Source: Rhizobium binae (GTDB lineage Bacteria; Pseudomonadota; Alphaproteobacteria; Rhizobiales; Rhizobiaceae). Taken from it: DNA of 64,000 nucleotides. The position numbers and the translations under genes are program-made. Below, one piece after another: positions 36,136 to 45,400 of this stretch; position 1 is the first letter of the stretch; each line of letters starts with the position of its first letter. The notes beneath the pieces were generated by a model. It had not been told where the DNA came from. It did not search any database and saw only the letters and a list, made by a program, of their open reading frames with translations. Location: contig NZ_CP071606.1 of the NCBI RefSeq assembly GCF_017357225.1, positions 1-64,000 on the forward strand, given 5' to 3'.

Positions 36136-36968
36136 TGCCCGAATTCATTCCACGCTCCGAGCAGCGTCCCATCGTCGATACCTCCTCCAGGACGCTCGAT
36201 CTCATTTACTTCGACCTCGTCACGCTTCCGGCCGGTGGTCGGGACACGCGGCGGCTGGGCTTGCACGAAAGCCTCTACGTCGTGCTGTCGGGTCAGGTGG
36301 ATATCGAGGTGGATGACATCAGGTTCGAAGCGGTGGGCCGGCGGGCCGATATTTGGGAAGGCGATGCGGACTCGGTTTACGCGCCCGTCGACGCCAACGT
36401 CCGGATATCGGCCCGTGGGGGTCCGGCGGAAGTCGCGATTGCCGGCGGCATCTGCGACAGGCGCTACGCCCCGTTCCGCGTCACGCCCGAAGAGGTCGAT
36501 GCGGTCAATGTCGGCTCGCCCGATACACACAGCCAGCGGCGCATCGTTCACCTGCTCGGCCAGAGGCAGAACGGGCGCTGCGGCAATCTGCTGGTGAGCG
36601 AACTCTATGCCGGCGAGGGCTGCTGGTCGGGCTATCCTCCCCATAAGCACGATACGGAAGATGGCGATGCCGAGACGCTGCACGAGGAGCTTTATCACTA
36701 TCGCTTCCGACCCGAGACCGGCTTCGGCAGCCAGATCACCTATGACGACGACGGTCCGGTCAAGATCCTGATGACCCGCAACGGCGACACTGTCCTGGTC
36801 GATCGAGGCTATCACCCGACCGTCACCTCGCCCGGCCATCGGGGCTACATCTTCACCATCCTCGTCGGCAAGCATCGCCGCGGGCTGATCCAGCGCTTCG
36901 ATCCCGCCCATCAGCATCTGACCAAGACCATCCCCGGCATCGATGCGATGCGCGAAAAGTTCAAATAG
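36135..36968 (+). CDS. IolB-like isomerase (5-deoxy-glucuronate isomerase family)
   Basis: 277-aa bicupin of the IolB/KduI family, which isomerises 5-deoxy-glucuronate in inositol breakdown. The family pattern is visible: LHESLYVVLSGQVDIEVDDI near 43-62, and the metal-site histidines and acids in YPPHKHDTEDGDAETLHEEL (about 168-187), which is the IolB signature. The stop/start overlap (TGATG) couples it to the ATPase gene. No other inositol genes occur here, so the substrate is probably a different keto- or uronic-type sugar from the imported oligosaccharide. That is an inference. Confidence 0.82.
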   Translation: MPEFIPRSEQRPIVDTSSRTLDLIYFDLVTLPAGGRDTRRLGLHESLYVVLSGQVDIEVDDIRFEAVGRRADIWEGDADSVYAPVDANVRISARGGPAEVAIAGGICDRRYAPFRVTPEEVDAVNVGSPDTHSQRRIVHLLGQRQNGRCGNLLVSELYAGEGCWSGYPPHKHDTEDGDAETLHEELYHYRFRPETGFGSQITYDDDGPVKILMTRNGDTVLVDRGYHPTVTSPGHRGYIFTILVGKHRRGLIQRFDPAHQHLTKTIPGIDAMREKFK

Positions 36969-37019
36969 CCGGTGCCGGCAGCAGGCATCGCCAGATTTCC
37001 GTCCTAGGAGAGATGATCC

Positions 37020-38888
37020 ATGCGTGAGCGTACGCGAATAAACGTTGATGCCGGCCAAGCCGTGCGCCCCTTCAGCCGGTTCTGGCGCGGCACCGGCTTT
37101 TCGCCGGCCGAGCTGCTGCTCGAACCCGAGATGCGCCAGATGCTCGCCTATATGGGCAGCCTGCCGAACGAAGGTATCCGGTTCCTGCGCGTCCACTATC
37201 TCTACAATCTGCTGCGCTCGACCGGTGGTCTTGGCGGCTACGACTGGTCGCTGCTCGACCGGGCGCTCGACGTGATGATCGGGCACCGTCTGAAGCCGTT
37301 CTTCGAGCTGATGGGCAATCCCTCGGGGCTCTTCACCGACTATGAGGACATGGATCAGGTCAGGCGCTGGCGGGACCTGGTGACGGCGACGGCGGATCGA
37401 TACGGCGCGCGCTACGGCATGGACGAATTGCGGACATGGTACTTCGAAACGACGAACGAGGCCGATTCCGGCTGGTGGACCTACGGCATCGAGGGCTACA
37501 CCAATTATTACGACGCCTGCGTCGCAGGGCTCGATGCGGTGGATCCCAGCCTGCCGATGGGCGGTCCCGGCACCGCCCGCACGCTCTCACCGATCTTTCG
37601 CGCCCTGATGGCCCATTGCGACAGCGGCACGAGTTGCCTGACCTGCGACGGCCCGCCGCGCCTCGACTACATTTCGATCCACGAAAAGGGCGTCAACGGC
37701 AGCAAGGACGACCTGACGCCGAAGACGAATGCCATCATCGACCGGACGCTGCTCGTCGTCGATTATCTCAAGGAGCACCATCCGCGGCTTGCCGGCCTGC
37801 CGATCATAAACGACGAGTGCGACCCGCAGCTCGGCTGGAGCGATCACCACAGCTGGCACGGCAAGGCCTATTACGCCGGCATCATCGCCCGGATCATCGA
37901 ACAGCACGACCGGCGCATCATCGCCCCCAAGGCGGCGAATTTCACTTTCCTCAGCAATGACCACGCTTTTATCGGCGGCTGGAGCCAGCGCACAATCTTC
38001 GCCTATTTCGGTCCGCGCAATTTCACCAAGGCGCAGTGGGAGCACAAGACCGAGCTCGACAAGGTGGTGGCCGACATCGACAGCGCGCCGCCCTTCGATA
38101 TCATCAAAAAGCCTGGTCTCACCTCGATGGAACTGCTGGCGACGCTCGGCGACACCGTCTGCAAGGTGACGGCCGAGCCGCCGCTGACACCCGATCAGGA
38201 TGGCTTGGCGATCCTGCCGACGCGGATGCCTGGCGGCGGCGTTTCGATCAGCCTCATCCATAGCGTCGATGCCATCAACCGTTCGGGCCGGACCGCCGTG
38301 CGGCTCGAGGTGACTGGGCTCGCTCCCCGCCGCCACGCGCTGTGCCTGCTGCGCATCGACGAGGAATTCACCAATCCGATGGAGGTCTGGGAGGCCCAGC
38401 GCGACGAAAGCAATCCGCGCGGGCCCTTCGAGCCGGTCGGCGCGCCGCTTGTGCCTGATGAAGCGCAGTTCGCCGAATTGCGCCGCGCCCAGGAGCCTGC
38501 CCTGCTGCATCCGATCAGCGTCGTCGAATGCGACGAGGGCCGGATCAGCGTCGATCTCGATGTGCCGTTGCCGTCGCTGACGCAGGTGCTCGTCGTCCCC
38601 GACATCGGCGCGCCCCCGGCTACACCCACCGGCCTTACCGTCGAACGTTACCTTGGCCTCGGCGGGCGGGAGGAGCGCATGCTGTTCTGGGCGGCCGGCG
38701 ATGCCAGCCCCGCCATCTTCTACGATGTCCTCGTCAGCACCGATGGCGAGACCTTTGAAAAGGTCAGTCCCGCGCCGCTGATCTCGACAGCATTCCTGCA
38801 GATGTCGCCGCCGGCGGGTGCGCATTACGCGGTGCGCGCCCGGGATGCGTTCGGCCGCCACAGCGAGCTTTGTGCCTCTCGTCGATGA
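37020..38888 (+). CDS. GH39-like glycosidase (beta-xylosidase/iduronidase clan)
   Basis: 622-aa cytoplasmic glycosidase without a signal peptide. The N-terminal TIM barrel resembles GH39. IRFLRVHYLYNLLRSTGG is near 58-75. ETTNEADSGWW carries the likely acid/base Glu147. PIINDECDPQLGW carries the likely nucleophile Glu266. A beta-rich second domain and a fibronectin-III-like C-terminus (PATPTGLTVERYLGLGGREE onward) follow. GH39 includes beta-xylosidases and alpha-L-iduronidases, so the sugar removed cannot be fixed. It would act after import, together with the alpha-L-fucosidase. Confidence 0.82.
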   Translation: MRERTRINVDAGQAVRPFSRFWRGTGFSPAELLLEPEMRQMLAYMGSLPNEGIRFLRVHYLYNLLRSTGGLGGYDWSLLDRALDVMIGHRLKPFFELMGNPSGLFTDYEDMDQVRRWRDLVTATADRYGARYGMDELRTWYFETTNEADSGWWTYGIEGYTNYYDACVAGLDAVDPSLPMGGPGTARTLSPIFRALMAHCDSGTSCLTCDGPPRLDYISIHEKGVNGSKDDLTPKTNAIIDRTLLVVDYLKEHHPRLAGLPIINDECDPQLGWSDHHSWHGKAYYAGIIARIIEQHDRRIIAPKAANFTFLSNDHAFIGGWSQRTIFAYFGPRNFTKAQWEHKTELDKVVADIDSAPPFDIIKKPGLTSMELLATLGDTVCKVTAEPPLTPDQDGLAILPTRMPGGGVSISLIHSVDAINRSGRTAVRLEVTGLAPRRHALCLLRIDEEFTNPMEVWEAQRDESNPRGPFEPVGAPLVPDEAQFAELRRAQEPALLHPISVVECDEGRISVDLDVPLPSLTQVLVVPDIGAPPATPTGLTVERYLGLGGREERMLFWAAGDASPAIFYDVLVSTDGETFEKVSPAPLISTAFLQMSPPAGAHYAVRARDAFGRHSELCASRR

Positions 38889-38891
38889 GCA

Positions 38892-39719
38892 ATGAAAACA
38901 ATGGACATCGCCTATTTCACCAAGACCCTGGAAGGCCTGCCGGTGGAGACGGCGGCGGAGATCACGGCGGAGCTTGGCTTCGACTGCGCCGATCTACTTA
39001 TTCGCGAGGGTCACGCCGTCTCACCCGACAGGCCGGAGGAGATCGTCAAGGCGGGCAAGCTTTTTGCTGCGGCCGGTCTGCGCATCCCGATGGCGACGAT
39101 CGACGCCACGCAGCCGGACGATCCAGCGTCCAGGCTGCTTGCTTGCTGCGGCGAGGCCGGAATCGGGCAGATCCGGCTTGGCTTCTGGCGCTATGATCCG
39201 TCGCGGCGCTGGCAGGTTCAGTTCGATGAGGCGCGGCGCGACCTCGATGGTTTCGAGCGTCTCGCCGACAAATTCGGCATCAAGCTCACCATCCAGCTTC
39301 ACGGCGGGACCCTCCATGCTTCGGGTGCGCTGGCAGCGCAACTGCTGGCCGGGCGCGACACGATGAGGATCGGCGCCTATCCCGACCCGGCCAATCAGCT
39401 CATTCGCGAGGGCAGCGAGGACTGGCGTCTGACCCTTGATCTTCTCGATCCCTGGTTCTGCTGCATGGGTGTCAAGAATTGCGGCTGGTTTCCCGGCGCT
39501 TATGGAACCCACGGCCAGCGCGCATGGCATTCGGACTGGTACGGGCTCGACGAAGGCATGGTGCCCTGGAACGACATCGTCCCGCATCTCATCGCCACCG
39601 GCTTTGCCGGCGTGCTCTCGGTGCATTCGCAATACCGTCTTCCCCGGGAACAGGCGCTCGACAAGGCCCGCGCCGATCTTGCCCATCTCAGGCGCCTCGT
39701 CGCCGCAGCGAAAGAGTAG
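38892..39719 (+). CDS. Sugar phosphate isomerase/epimerase family TIM barrel
   Basis: 275-aa protein of the xylose-isomerase-like TIM barrel family. MDIAYFTKTLEGLPVETAAE starts the barrel, LTIQLHGGTLHASGALAAQL lies near 130-149, and VKNCGWFP and VLSVHSQYRLPREQALDKAR carry metal-site-type residues near the C-terminus. Three bases separate it from the GH39 stop. Enzymes of this family interconvert keto- and aldo-sugars or epimerise them. A role in converting the released monosaccharide is likely. The exact reaction is unknown. Confidence 0.82.
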   Translation: MKTMDIAYFTKTLEGLPVETAAEITAELGFDCADLLIREGHAVSPDRPEEIVKAGKLFAAAGLRIPMATIDATQPDDPASRLLACCGEAGIGQIRLGFWRYDPSRRWQVQFDEARRDLDGFERLADKFGIKLTIQLHGGTLHASGALAAQLLAGRDTMRIGAYPDPANQLIREGSEDWRLTLDLLDPWFCCMGVKNCGWFPGAYGTHGQRAWHSDWYGLDEGMVPWNDIVPHLIATGFAGVLSVHSQYRLPREQALDKARADLAHLRRLVAAAKE

Positions 39720-39723
39720 GACC

Positions 39724-40740
39724 ATGAGCAAACAGGCGCCCGTCATTGCCGTCCTTTTGACAGAAAAGACCCGCCGCATGATGCTGGACGATGCGGCGAC
39801 CGCTGAGGTGAACGGCCTCGGCGAGGTGCGCTGGCCGGCCGGCGCCACGATCGATGCTGCCGATGTCGACCGGCTGCTGCAGGACGCCACGGCTTGCCTC
39901 ACCGGATGGGGCACGCTGCCCTTCGATCCTGCCCTGCGACAGCGTCATCCGCGCCTTTCTCTCGTGGCTCATTCCGCAGGCAGCATCCGCAAGCTCGTTC
40001 CGGCGCGACTGTTCGATGACGGCCTTCGCGTCAGCCACGCCGCCTCGAAAATTGCCGTCTCGGTTGCCGAGTTCGTCGTCGCCGAAGCGCTGCTTGCCAT
40101 GCGCGGCATTCACCTTCTGCATCATCGATTGCGTGACGGCGGTGAATGGCTCGACGTCCGCGCCGCGGTGCCGCAAAGATTGCTCGGCGCCAGAACGGTC
40201 GGCATCGTCGGCGCCGGATATGTCGGGCGGGCGGTCATGCGCCTGCTCGTCCCATTCGGCTGCCGTGTGCTCGTCGTCGATCCCTATCTCAGTGACAGCG
40301 AGGCCGCGGCACTCGGTGTCGTCAGAACAGCACTGGACGATGCGCTGGCGCAAAGCGATGTGATGTCCCTGCATGCGCCCGTCCTGCCCGAAACGCGCCG
40401 CATGATCGGCGCCCGCGAACTGGCGCTGCTGCGTCCCGGCGCATTGTTCATCAACACGGCGCGGGCCGAGCTGGTCGATGAGGCGGCATTGCTTGCCGAG
40501 CTCCGCTCCGGCCGCATCGAGGCTGCTCTCGATGTCTTCGACAGTGAGCCGCTGCCTCAAGACAGCCCGTTCCGCGACCCGGCGCTCGCCAATGTCACCA
40601 TTTCGCCGCATGCCGCCGGCCACACCGAGGAGGCGCATTTCGCCCAGGGCCGGGCCATGGTGGACGAGATCGGCCGGCTGCTGCGCGAAGAACCGCTCCA
40701 ACATGAAGTGTCGCGCGCCATGCTGGAGCGGATGGCATGA
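39724..40740 (+). CDS. D-isomer-specific 2-hydroxyacid dehydrogenase
   Basis: 338-aa NAD(P)-dependent dehydrogenase. The Rossmann motif VGIVGAGYVGRAV lies near residues 159-171. LLRPGALFINTARAELVDEA carries the catalytic-loop arginine and ISPHAAGHTEEA the active-site histidine. I chose the ATG at 39724 (after GAGTAGGACC); the longer upstream frame lies inside the previous gene. In this operon it may oxidise or reduce a sugar acid. The stop overlaps the next start (ATGA). Confidence 0.88.
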   Translation: MSKQAPVIAVLLTEKTRRMMLDDAATAEVNGLGEVRWPAGATIDAADVDRLLQDATACLTGWGTLPFDPALRQRHPRLSLVAHSAGSIRKLVPARLFDDGLRVSHAASKIAVSVAEFVVAEALLAMRGIHLLHHRLRDGGEWLDVRAAVPQRLLGARTVGIVGAGYVGRAVMRLLVPFGCRVLVVDPYLSDSEAAALGVVRTALDDALAQSDVMSLHAPVLPETRRMIGARELALLRPGALFINTARAELVDEAALLAELRSGRIEAALDVFDSEPLPQDSPFRDPALANVTISPHAAGHTEEAHFAQGRAMVDEIGRLLREEPLQHEVSRAMLERMA

Positions 40741-42158
40741 GCATGGACAGAAGTATCGGAAGTCTCGTGACGGCGCCGCGCATCAGAATTGTCGAGATAG
40801 ACGCCTTCGAGCGCGAGATCAGCCTGCGCCTGCCGTTCCGCTTCGGCGCGGCGACGCTGGAAAAGGCGCCGCAGGCCTTTCTCAGGGTGCGTGTCGAGGA
40901 CGAGGAGGGGAAAACCGCCATCGGCGCGGCCGCCGAAATGATGGTGCCAAAATGGTTCGACAAAAATCCGGCGCTGACGCCAGCGCAGAATGTCGATCAA
41001 TTGCGCGGTTCGATCCGTACCGCGGCCGCCGCGTCGCTCGAAGCGTCCGCGCCTGCGACATTGTTTGCCGCTGCACAGTTGAACCAGATGGAAACCGCCC
41101 GCCGCCTGCCTGGAAATCCGCTGGCCACCGGCTTCGGCCCTTCGCTGATCGCCCGCGGCGTGCTGGACGCCTATTGCCGCCTTGCCGGCATTTCCTTTTT
41201 CGATGCCGTGAGGCGCAATGTCATCGGCATCGGCGGCCCGATGCTGCCCGGCGATATCGCCGCAGATGCAGCGTCAGCCGTGCTCGCAAGCCTTCGTCCC
41301 GCCGTCTCGATCGCAGCCCGGCATACGATCGGGCTTCTCGACCCGATTACCGAGAGCGAGATCGTCGATCATGTCGATGACGGACTGCCGCAAAGCCTCG
41401 AGGCGGTCATCGCGCGCTATGGCAATCGCTGGTTCAAGATCAAGCTGTCCGGCGCGATCGATGCCGATATCGACCGGCTGGCGCGGATCGCCGCCGTGCT
41501 GGACCGTCTGCCAGACTATCGGGTGACGGTCGATGGCAATGAACAGTTCGCCGCCGCCGACGAGCTTGCCGCCCTGCTGGCGCGGATCGCGGCCATGCCG
41601 CGACTGGTGCGGCTGCGTGCGGCCATTGCCTTCATCGAACAGCCGTTCTCGCGCGCGATCACCATGGTAACGCCGCTCGGGGATCTGGCGGCGCAGCTGC
41701 CTTTTCTGATCGATGAGAGCGATGATGGCGATGGTGCCTTCGCCCGCGCCCGGCCGCTCGGCTATACCGGCGTTTCCTCGAAAACCTGCAAGGGCATTTA
41801 CCGCTCGCTCATGAAGGCGATCCGCATCAAAACGGCAGGCGTGCCGGGATTGTTTCTCTCCGGCGAGGATCTGACCTGCCAGGCCGGGCTTGCCGTGCAG
41901 CAGGATCTGGCGTTGGTTTCGCTGCTCGGCCTCTCCCATGTCGAGCGCAACGGCCATCACTATGTGGCCGGCATGCGAGGGGCGCCGCAGGCGGAGAAGG
42001 CGCGTTTTGCCGCTGCCCATCCGGATCTCTACGAGCAAGGCCGGGACGGACCGCTGCTGTCGATCCGCGACGGCCGGATCGCCATCGCTTCGCTCGGGGC
42101 CGTCGGCTACGCGAGCGGCGCTTTGCCCGATTTCGAGGCGATGAAATCATTGTCGTGA
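40737..42158 (+). CDS. Enolase-superfamily enzyme, MLE-like lysine pattern
   Basis: 473-aa enolase-superfamily protein with an N-terminal capping domain (about 1-150) and a TIM barrel. The second-strand KxK is in RWFKIKLSG (about 232-237). Metal ligands fit Asp in VTVDGNEQF (~265), Glu in FIEQPF (~300) and the acidic IDESDDGDG (~325). A lysine pair in SSKTCKGIYR (~348-351) sits where muconate-lactonizing-type enzymes have their second catalytic lysine. No His-Asp dyad of the mandelate racemase or L-fuconate dehydratase type was seen. So despite the fucosidase context it is probably not a fuconate dehydratase. The reaction is unknown. It is the last gene of the operon. Confidence 0.82.
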   Translation: MSMDRSIGSLVTAPRIRIVEIDAFEREISLRLPFRFGAATLEKAPQAFLRVRVEDEEGKTAIGAAAEMMVPKWFDKNPALTPAQNVDQLRGSIRTAAAASLEASAPATLFAAAQLNQMETARRLPGNPLATGFGPSLIARGVLDAYCRLAGISFFDAVRRNVIGIGGPMLPGDIAADAASAVLASLRPAVSIAARHTIGLLDPITESEIVDHVDDGLPQSLEAVIARYGNRWFKIKLSGAIDADIDRLARIAAVLDRLPDYRVTVDGNEQFAAADELAALLARIAAMPRLVRLRAAIAFIEQPFSRAITMVTPLGDLAAQLPFLIDESDDGDGAFARARPLGYTGVSSKTCKGIYRSLMKAIRIKTAGVPGLFLSGEDLTCQAGLAVQQDLALVSLLGLSHVERNGHHYVAGMRGAPQAEKARFAAAHPDLYEQGRDGPLLSIRDGRIAIASLGAVGYASGALPDFEAMKSLS

Positions 42159-42274
42159 GACTTGGCGACATTCAGCATGGAGAGCAGCGCTGTTCTGTTG
42201 AACTGTGAGATCTGAGCACCCAATTCCACCAAAACGGATACTCTACACAGGGCATCACGCGCGTTCCGAACCAT
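42107..42274 (-). CDS. Candidate 55-aa small protein with strong ribosome site
   Basis: The minus strand has AGGAGG seven bases before an ATG at 42274, an ideal ribosome site, followed by a 55-codon frame starting MVRNARDALCRVSVLVELGA and ending SKSGKAPLA. It lies downstream of the RND permease on the same strand and its last 17 codons overlap the end of the enolase-superfamily gene in antisense. No family is recognised. It has a moderately hydrophobic first half but no clear membrane helix. A longer frame in another register (42172-42423) has no such ribosome site. Confidence 0.4.
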   Translation of the reverse strand: MVRNARDALCRVSVLVELGAQISQFNRTALLSMLNVAKSHDNDFIASKSGKAPLA

Positions 42275-42305
42275 TTCTGTACCTCCTGATTGGAATGCAG
42301 GACGC

Positions 42306-42328
42306 GCAGGCGGCTTGAGGCCGCCTGC
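42306..42328. terminator. Strong hairpin downstream of the RND operon
   Basis: GCAGGCGGC and GCCGCCTGC form a perfect 9-bp stem with a five-base loop (TTGAG). It lies about 100 bases beyond the RND permease stop, between that stop and the small ORF at 42274. There is no T run, so it could be a terminator, an mRNA-end stabiliser, or a control element for the small ORF. Confidence 0.5.
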
Positions 42329-42425
42329 GGGGGAACACGTCCCGCGGTCTGTTCCCGTGGGGAGGGAACGCGACCGAAGAGGTCGCCGTCACCGGCTGCT
42401 GACTGGAAGGCGGCGGAGATCATCG

Positions 42426-45400
42426 CTAGCCGTGCCCCCGCCGCGATTGCTCGGGCTGGAAGGCGATCGTCGCGTGATCGTTGGACGCATGCGGCTTATC
42501 TCCAGCGGTTTCCTCAACAAGCCCGATCCGGCGCAACAACTGCTTGACGATCTGTTCCAGCTCATCGACGAAGGTGAAGATGACCGGGATGACGATGAGG
42601 CTGAGGAAGGTCGACATCATCACGCCGCCGATCACGACAATCGCCATCGGCTGCCGGAAACTCGAATCGCCGCCGGTCAGGCTGAGCGCGACCGGAAGCA
42701 TGCCAGCCGCCATGGCAATGGTGGTCATGACGATCGGCCGGGCTCGCTTGTGGCAGGCATCCACGAGGGCATCGAAGCGGGGCATGCCCTGGCGGCGCGA
42801 CATGATCGCATATTCGATGAGAAGGATGGAGTTCTTGGTCACGACGCCCATCAGCATGAGCAAACCTATAACGGCCGCCATCGAGAAGCTGGTTCCGGTC
42901 AAAACGAGCGGCAGCAGCGCGCCGCCGAGCGAGAGCGGCAGAGCCATCAGCAGGGTGAGCGGCTGCAGGAAATCGTGAAAGAGCAGCACCAGAACCGCGT
43001 AGATGCAGAACACGCCGATCGCCATGGCAAGGGCGAAGCTCTGGAACAGTTCCGAACTGCGCTGAAGCTCGCCCTGTTCAACGAGGGTGACGCCCGACGG
43101 CAGGTGCTGGAGCGCCGGCAGTGCCTGCGCCTCGCGATTGACGTCGCCGAGGATGCGGCCGTTGAGTTCGACGGAAAGGGTGACATTGCGCATCCGGTCG
43201 ATGCGGTCGATTTCGGAAGGGCTGCCGCCGATCTTCATATCGGCGATCGATCCGAGATCGACATTGCCGTTCGTGCCCGCCACCCGCATGTTCTTGATGT
43301 CGTCCAGATTGGTGCGTGTCTCGGGCGAGAAGCGGACGACGATCGGAATCTGGCGCTGCGGCAGGTTGAGCTTCGGCAGGTCGGCCGAATATTCTCCATT
43401 CGTCGCCACGCGCACGGCCTCGGCGATGGAGCTCGACGTCACGCCGAGCGCTGCTGCACGCGCAAAATCGGGCGTGATCTGGATTTCGGGCGCCTGCCGG
43501 GCGGCGGTTGACGTCACTGCTCCGATACCCTGCAGCGTGCGCAGCTGTTCCTCGAGCGCCGTGCTTGCACTGTCGAGGACATTCGCATCGTCGCTCGCCA
43601 GTGTGATATCGAGTTTCGTGCCGTTGCCGCCGCTGCCGACCTCCACGCGTACACCGGGGAGGACGGACAGCGCCTGGCGCATGTCGTTTTCGATTTCCGA
43701 CTGCTTGCGATCGCGATCGCCGATTGGCGACAGGACGGCGACGATCGTGGCGGAGCCGACATCGCTCGTCGTGCTGCTGTCGGGGCCGCCGCCCGAGGAT
43801 GCGGAGCCGACGGAGGAAAAGACACGTGTGACATCATTGAGTTTGCCGACGATATCGGCTGCTTTCTTCGCCGCGTCGTCGGTCTGCTCGATCGTGACGC
43901 CCGGCTGCATGGTGAGCGTAATTTGGGTTCGCGCGTCGTCGGAAGCGGGCAGGAAGCCCGATTTCAGCAGGGGAATGGTGGAAAGCGAAAGGGCGACGAC
44001 GATGGCGGTCACGGCCACCGTCGTTTTCCGGCGGTTCATGGCAGCTTTCACGACTGCCATATAGGCGCGCATGATACGGCCGTCCTTTTCCTCCTTAGGA
44101 TGGGCCTTCATGAAATAGGCAGCCATCATCGGCGTCAGCAGGCGCGCGACGGCCAGCGAGGCGATGACGGCGACGGCGGTGGTGATGCCGAACTGACGGA
44201 ATAGCAGTCCCGGAATGCCGCTCATGAATGCGGTTGGAAGGAAGACTGCGACCAGCGTGAAGGTGGTTGCGATGACGGCAAGCCCGATCTCGTTGGCGGC
44301 TTCGAGGGCGGCATCGATCGGCCGCTTTCCCATCTGCAAGTGGCGGGCGATGTTTTCGATCTCGACAATGGCGTCGTCGACGAGGATGCCGACCACGAGC
44401 GACAGCGCAAGCAGCGTAATGATATTCAGGCTGAAGCCGCAGAGGGACATGACGAGGAAGGTCGGTATGACAGACAAAGGCAGCGCCACGGCCGACAGGA
44501 TCGTTGCCCGCCAGTCCCGCAGGAAGAGCCAGACGACGACGATCGCCAGGATCGCACCCTCGTACAGCATGTGCATCGAGCCGCTGTAATTCTCGATGAT
44601 CGGTCCGATCGTACTGTAGGCGTCTTCGATCTGCACGTTGGAATGCTTGGCGGCAAACTGCTTGATCGCTGTGTCGACGTTCTCAGCGACACCGCTGTCC
44701 GAAAACCCGTTCGAGCGCTTGAGCTCGACCGCGATCACCGGCCTCCCGTCGAGATAGGCCATCGAGGAGCGTTCGGCGAAGCTGTCGGTGACAATTGCGA
44801 TATCGTCGAGGCGAATCTGCTGGCCGTTCGCCAGCGGAATTCTAAGCGCTTTCAGCGCCTCGACCGAGGGCAGGGCGCCGAGCGTTCGCAAGGTTTGGCG
44901 GGTGCCGCCGATTTCGCCAAGTCCGCCTGATGTATCCGCCTGCACCGCCTTCAACTGCGATGACACGGTCGCCGCAGTGACCCCAAGCGACGCCATGGTC
45001 GCAGGGTCGAGATCCACATGGACCTCGCGGTCGATGCCGCCGATGCGGTTGACTTGTCCGACGCCCGGCACCGATAGCAGCGCCTTGGTCAGATCATTGT
45101 CGACGAACCAGGAAAGTTCGGTCTCGTTGAGAGCGGTCGAGCGAATGGCATAAGTGACGAGCGCGGAACTCTGTACCGTGACCTTGGTGACGCTTGGGCT
45201 TTCCATCTGCGCCGGCAGATCGCCCTTGACGCTGTCGACGGCGTTGCGGACTTCGTTCAGAGCCGTTTCGCTGTCTTTCTCAAGCTTGAAGGAAACCTTG
45301 ATCGAGACGGTACCATCGGTGATCGTCGTGGTGATGTGGTCGAGATAGCTGAGCGAGGCGAGACTATCCTCGATGGTGCGGGCGACCTCGGTCTCGAGCT

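Noticed and set aside
36135..36968. Naming the cupin protein as the inositol enzyme IolB
   Set aside because: The family match is good but no iol genes surround it; I kept a family-level call only.
40737..42158. Calling the enolase-superfamily enzyme L-fuconate dehydratase because of the fucosidase neighbour
   Set aside because: The visible catalytic lysines fit a different subgroup and the histidine dyad is missing.
42315..43511. 398-aa plus-strand frame over the end of the RND permease
   Set aside because: Highly charged composition and antisense position to a certain RND gene.
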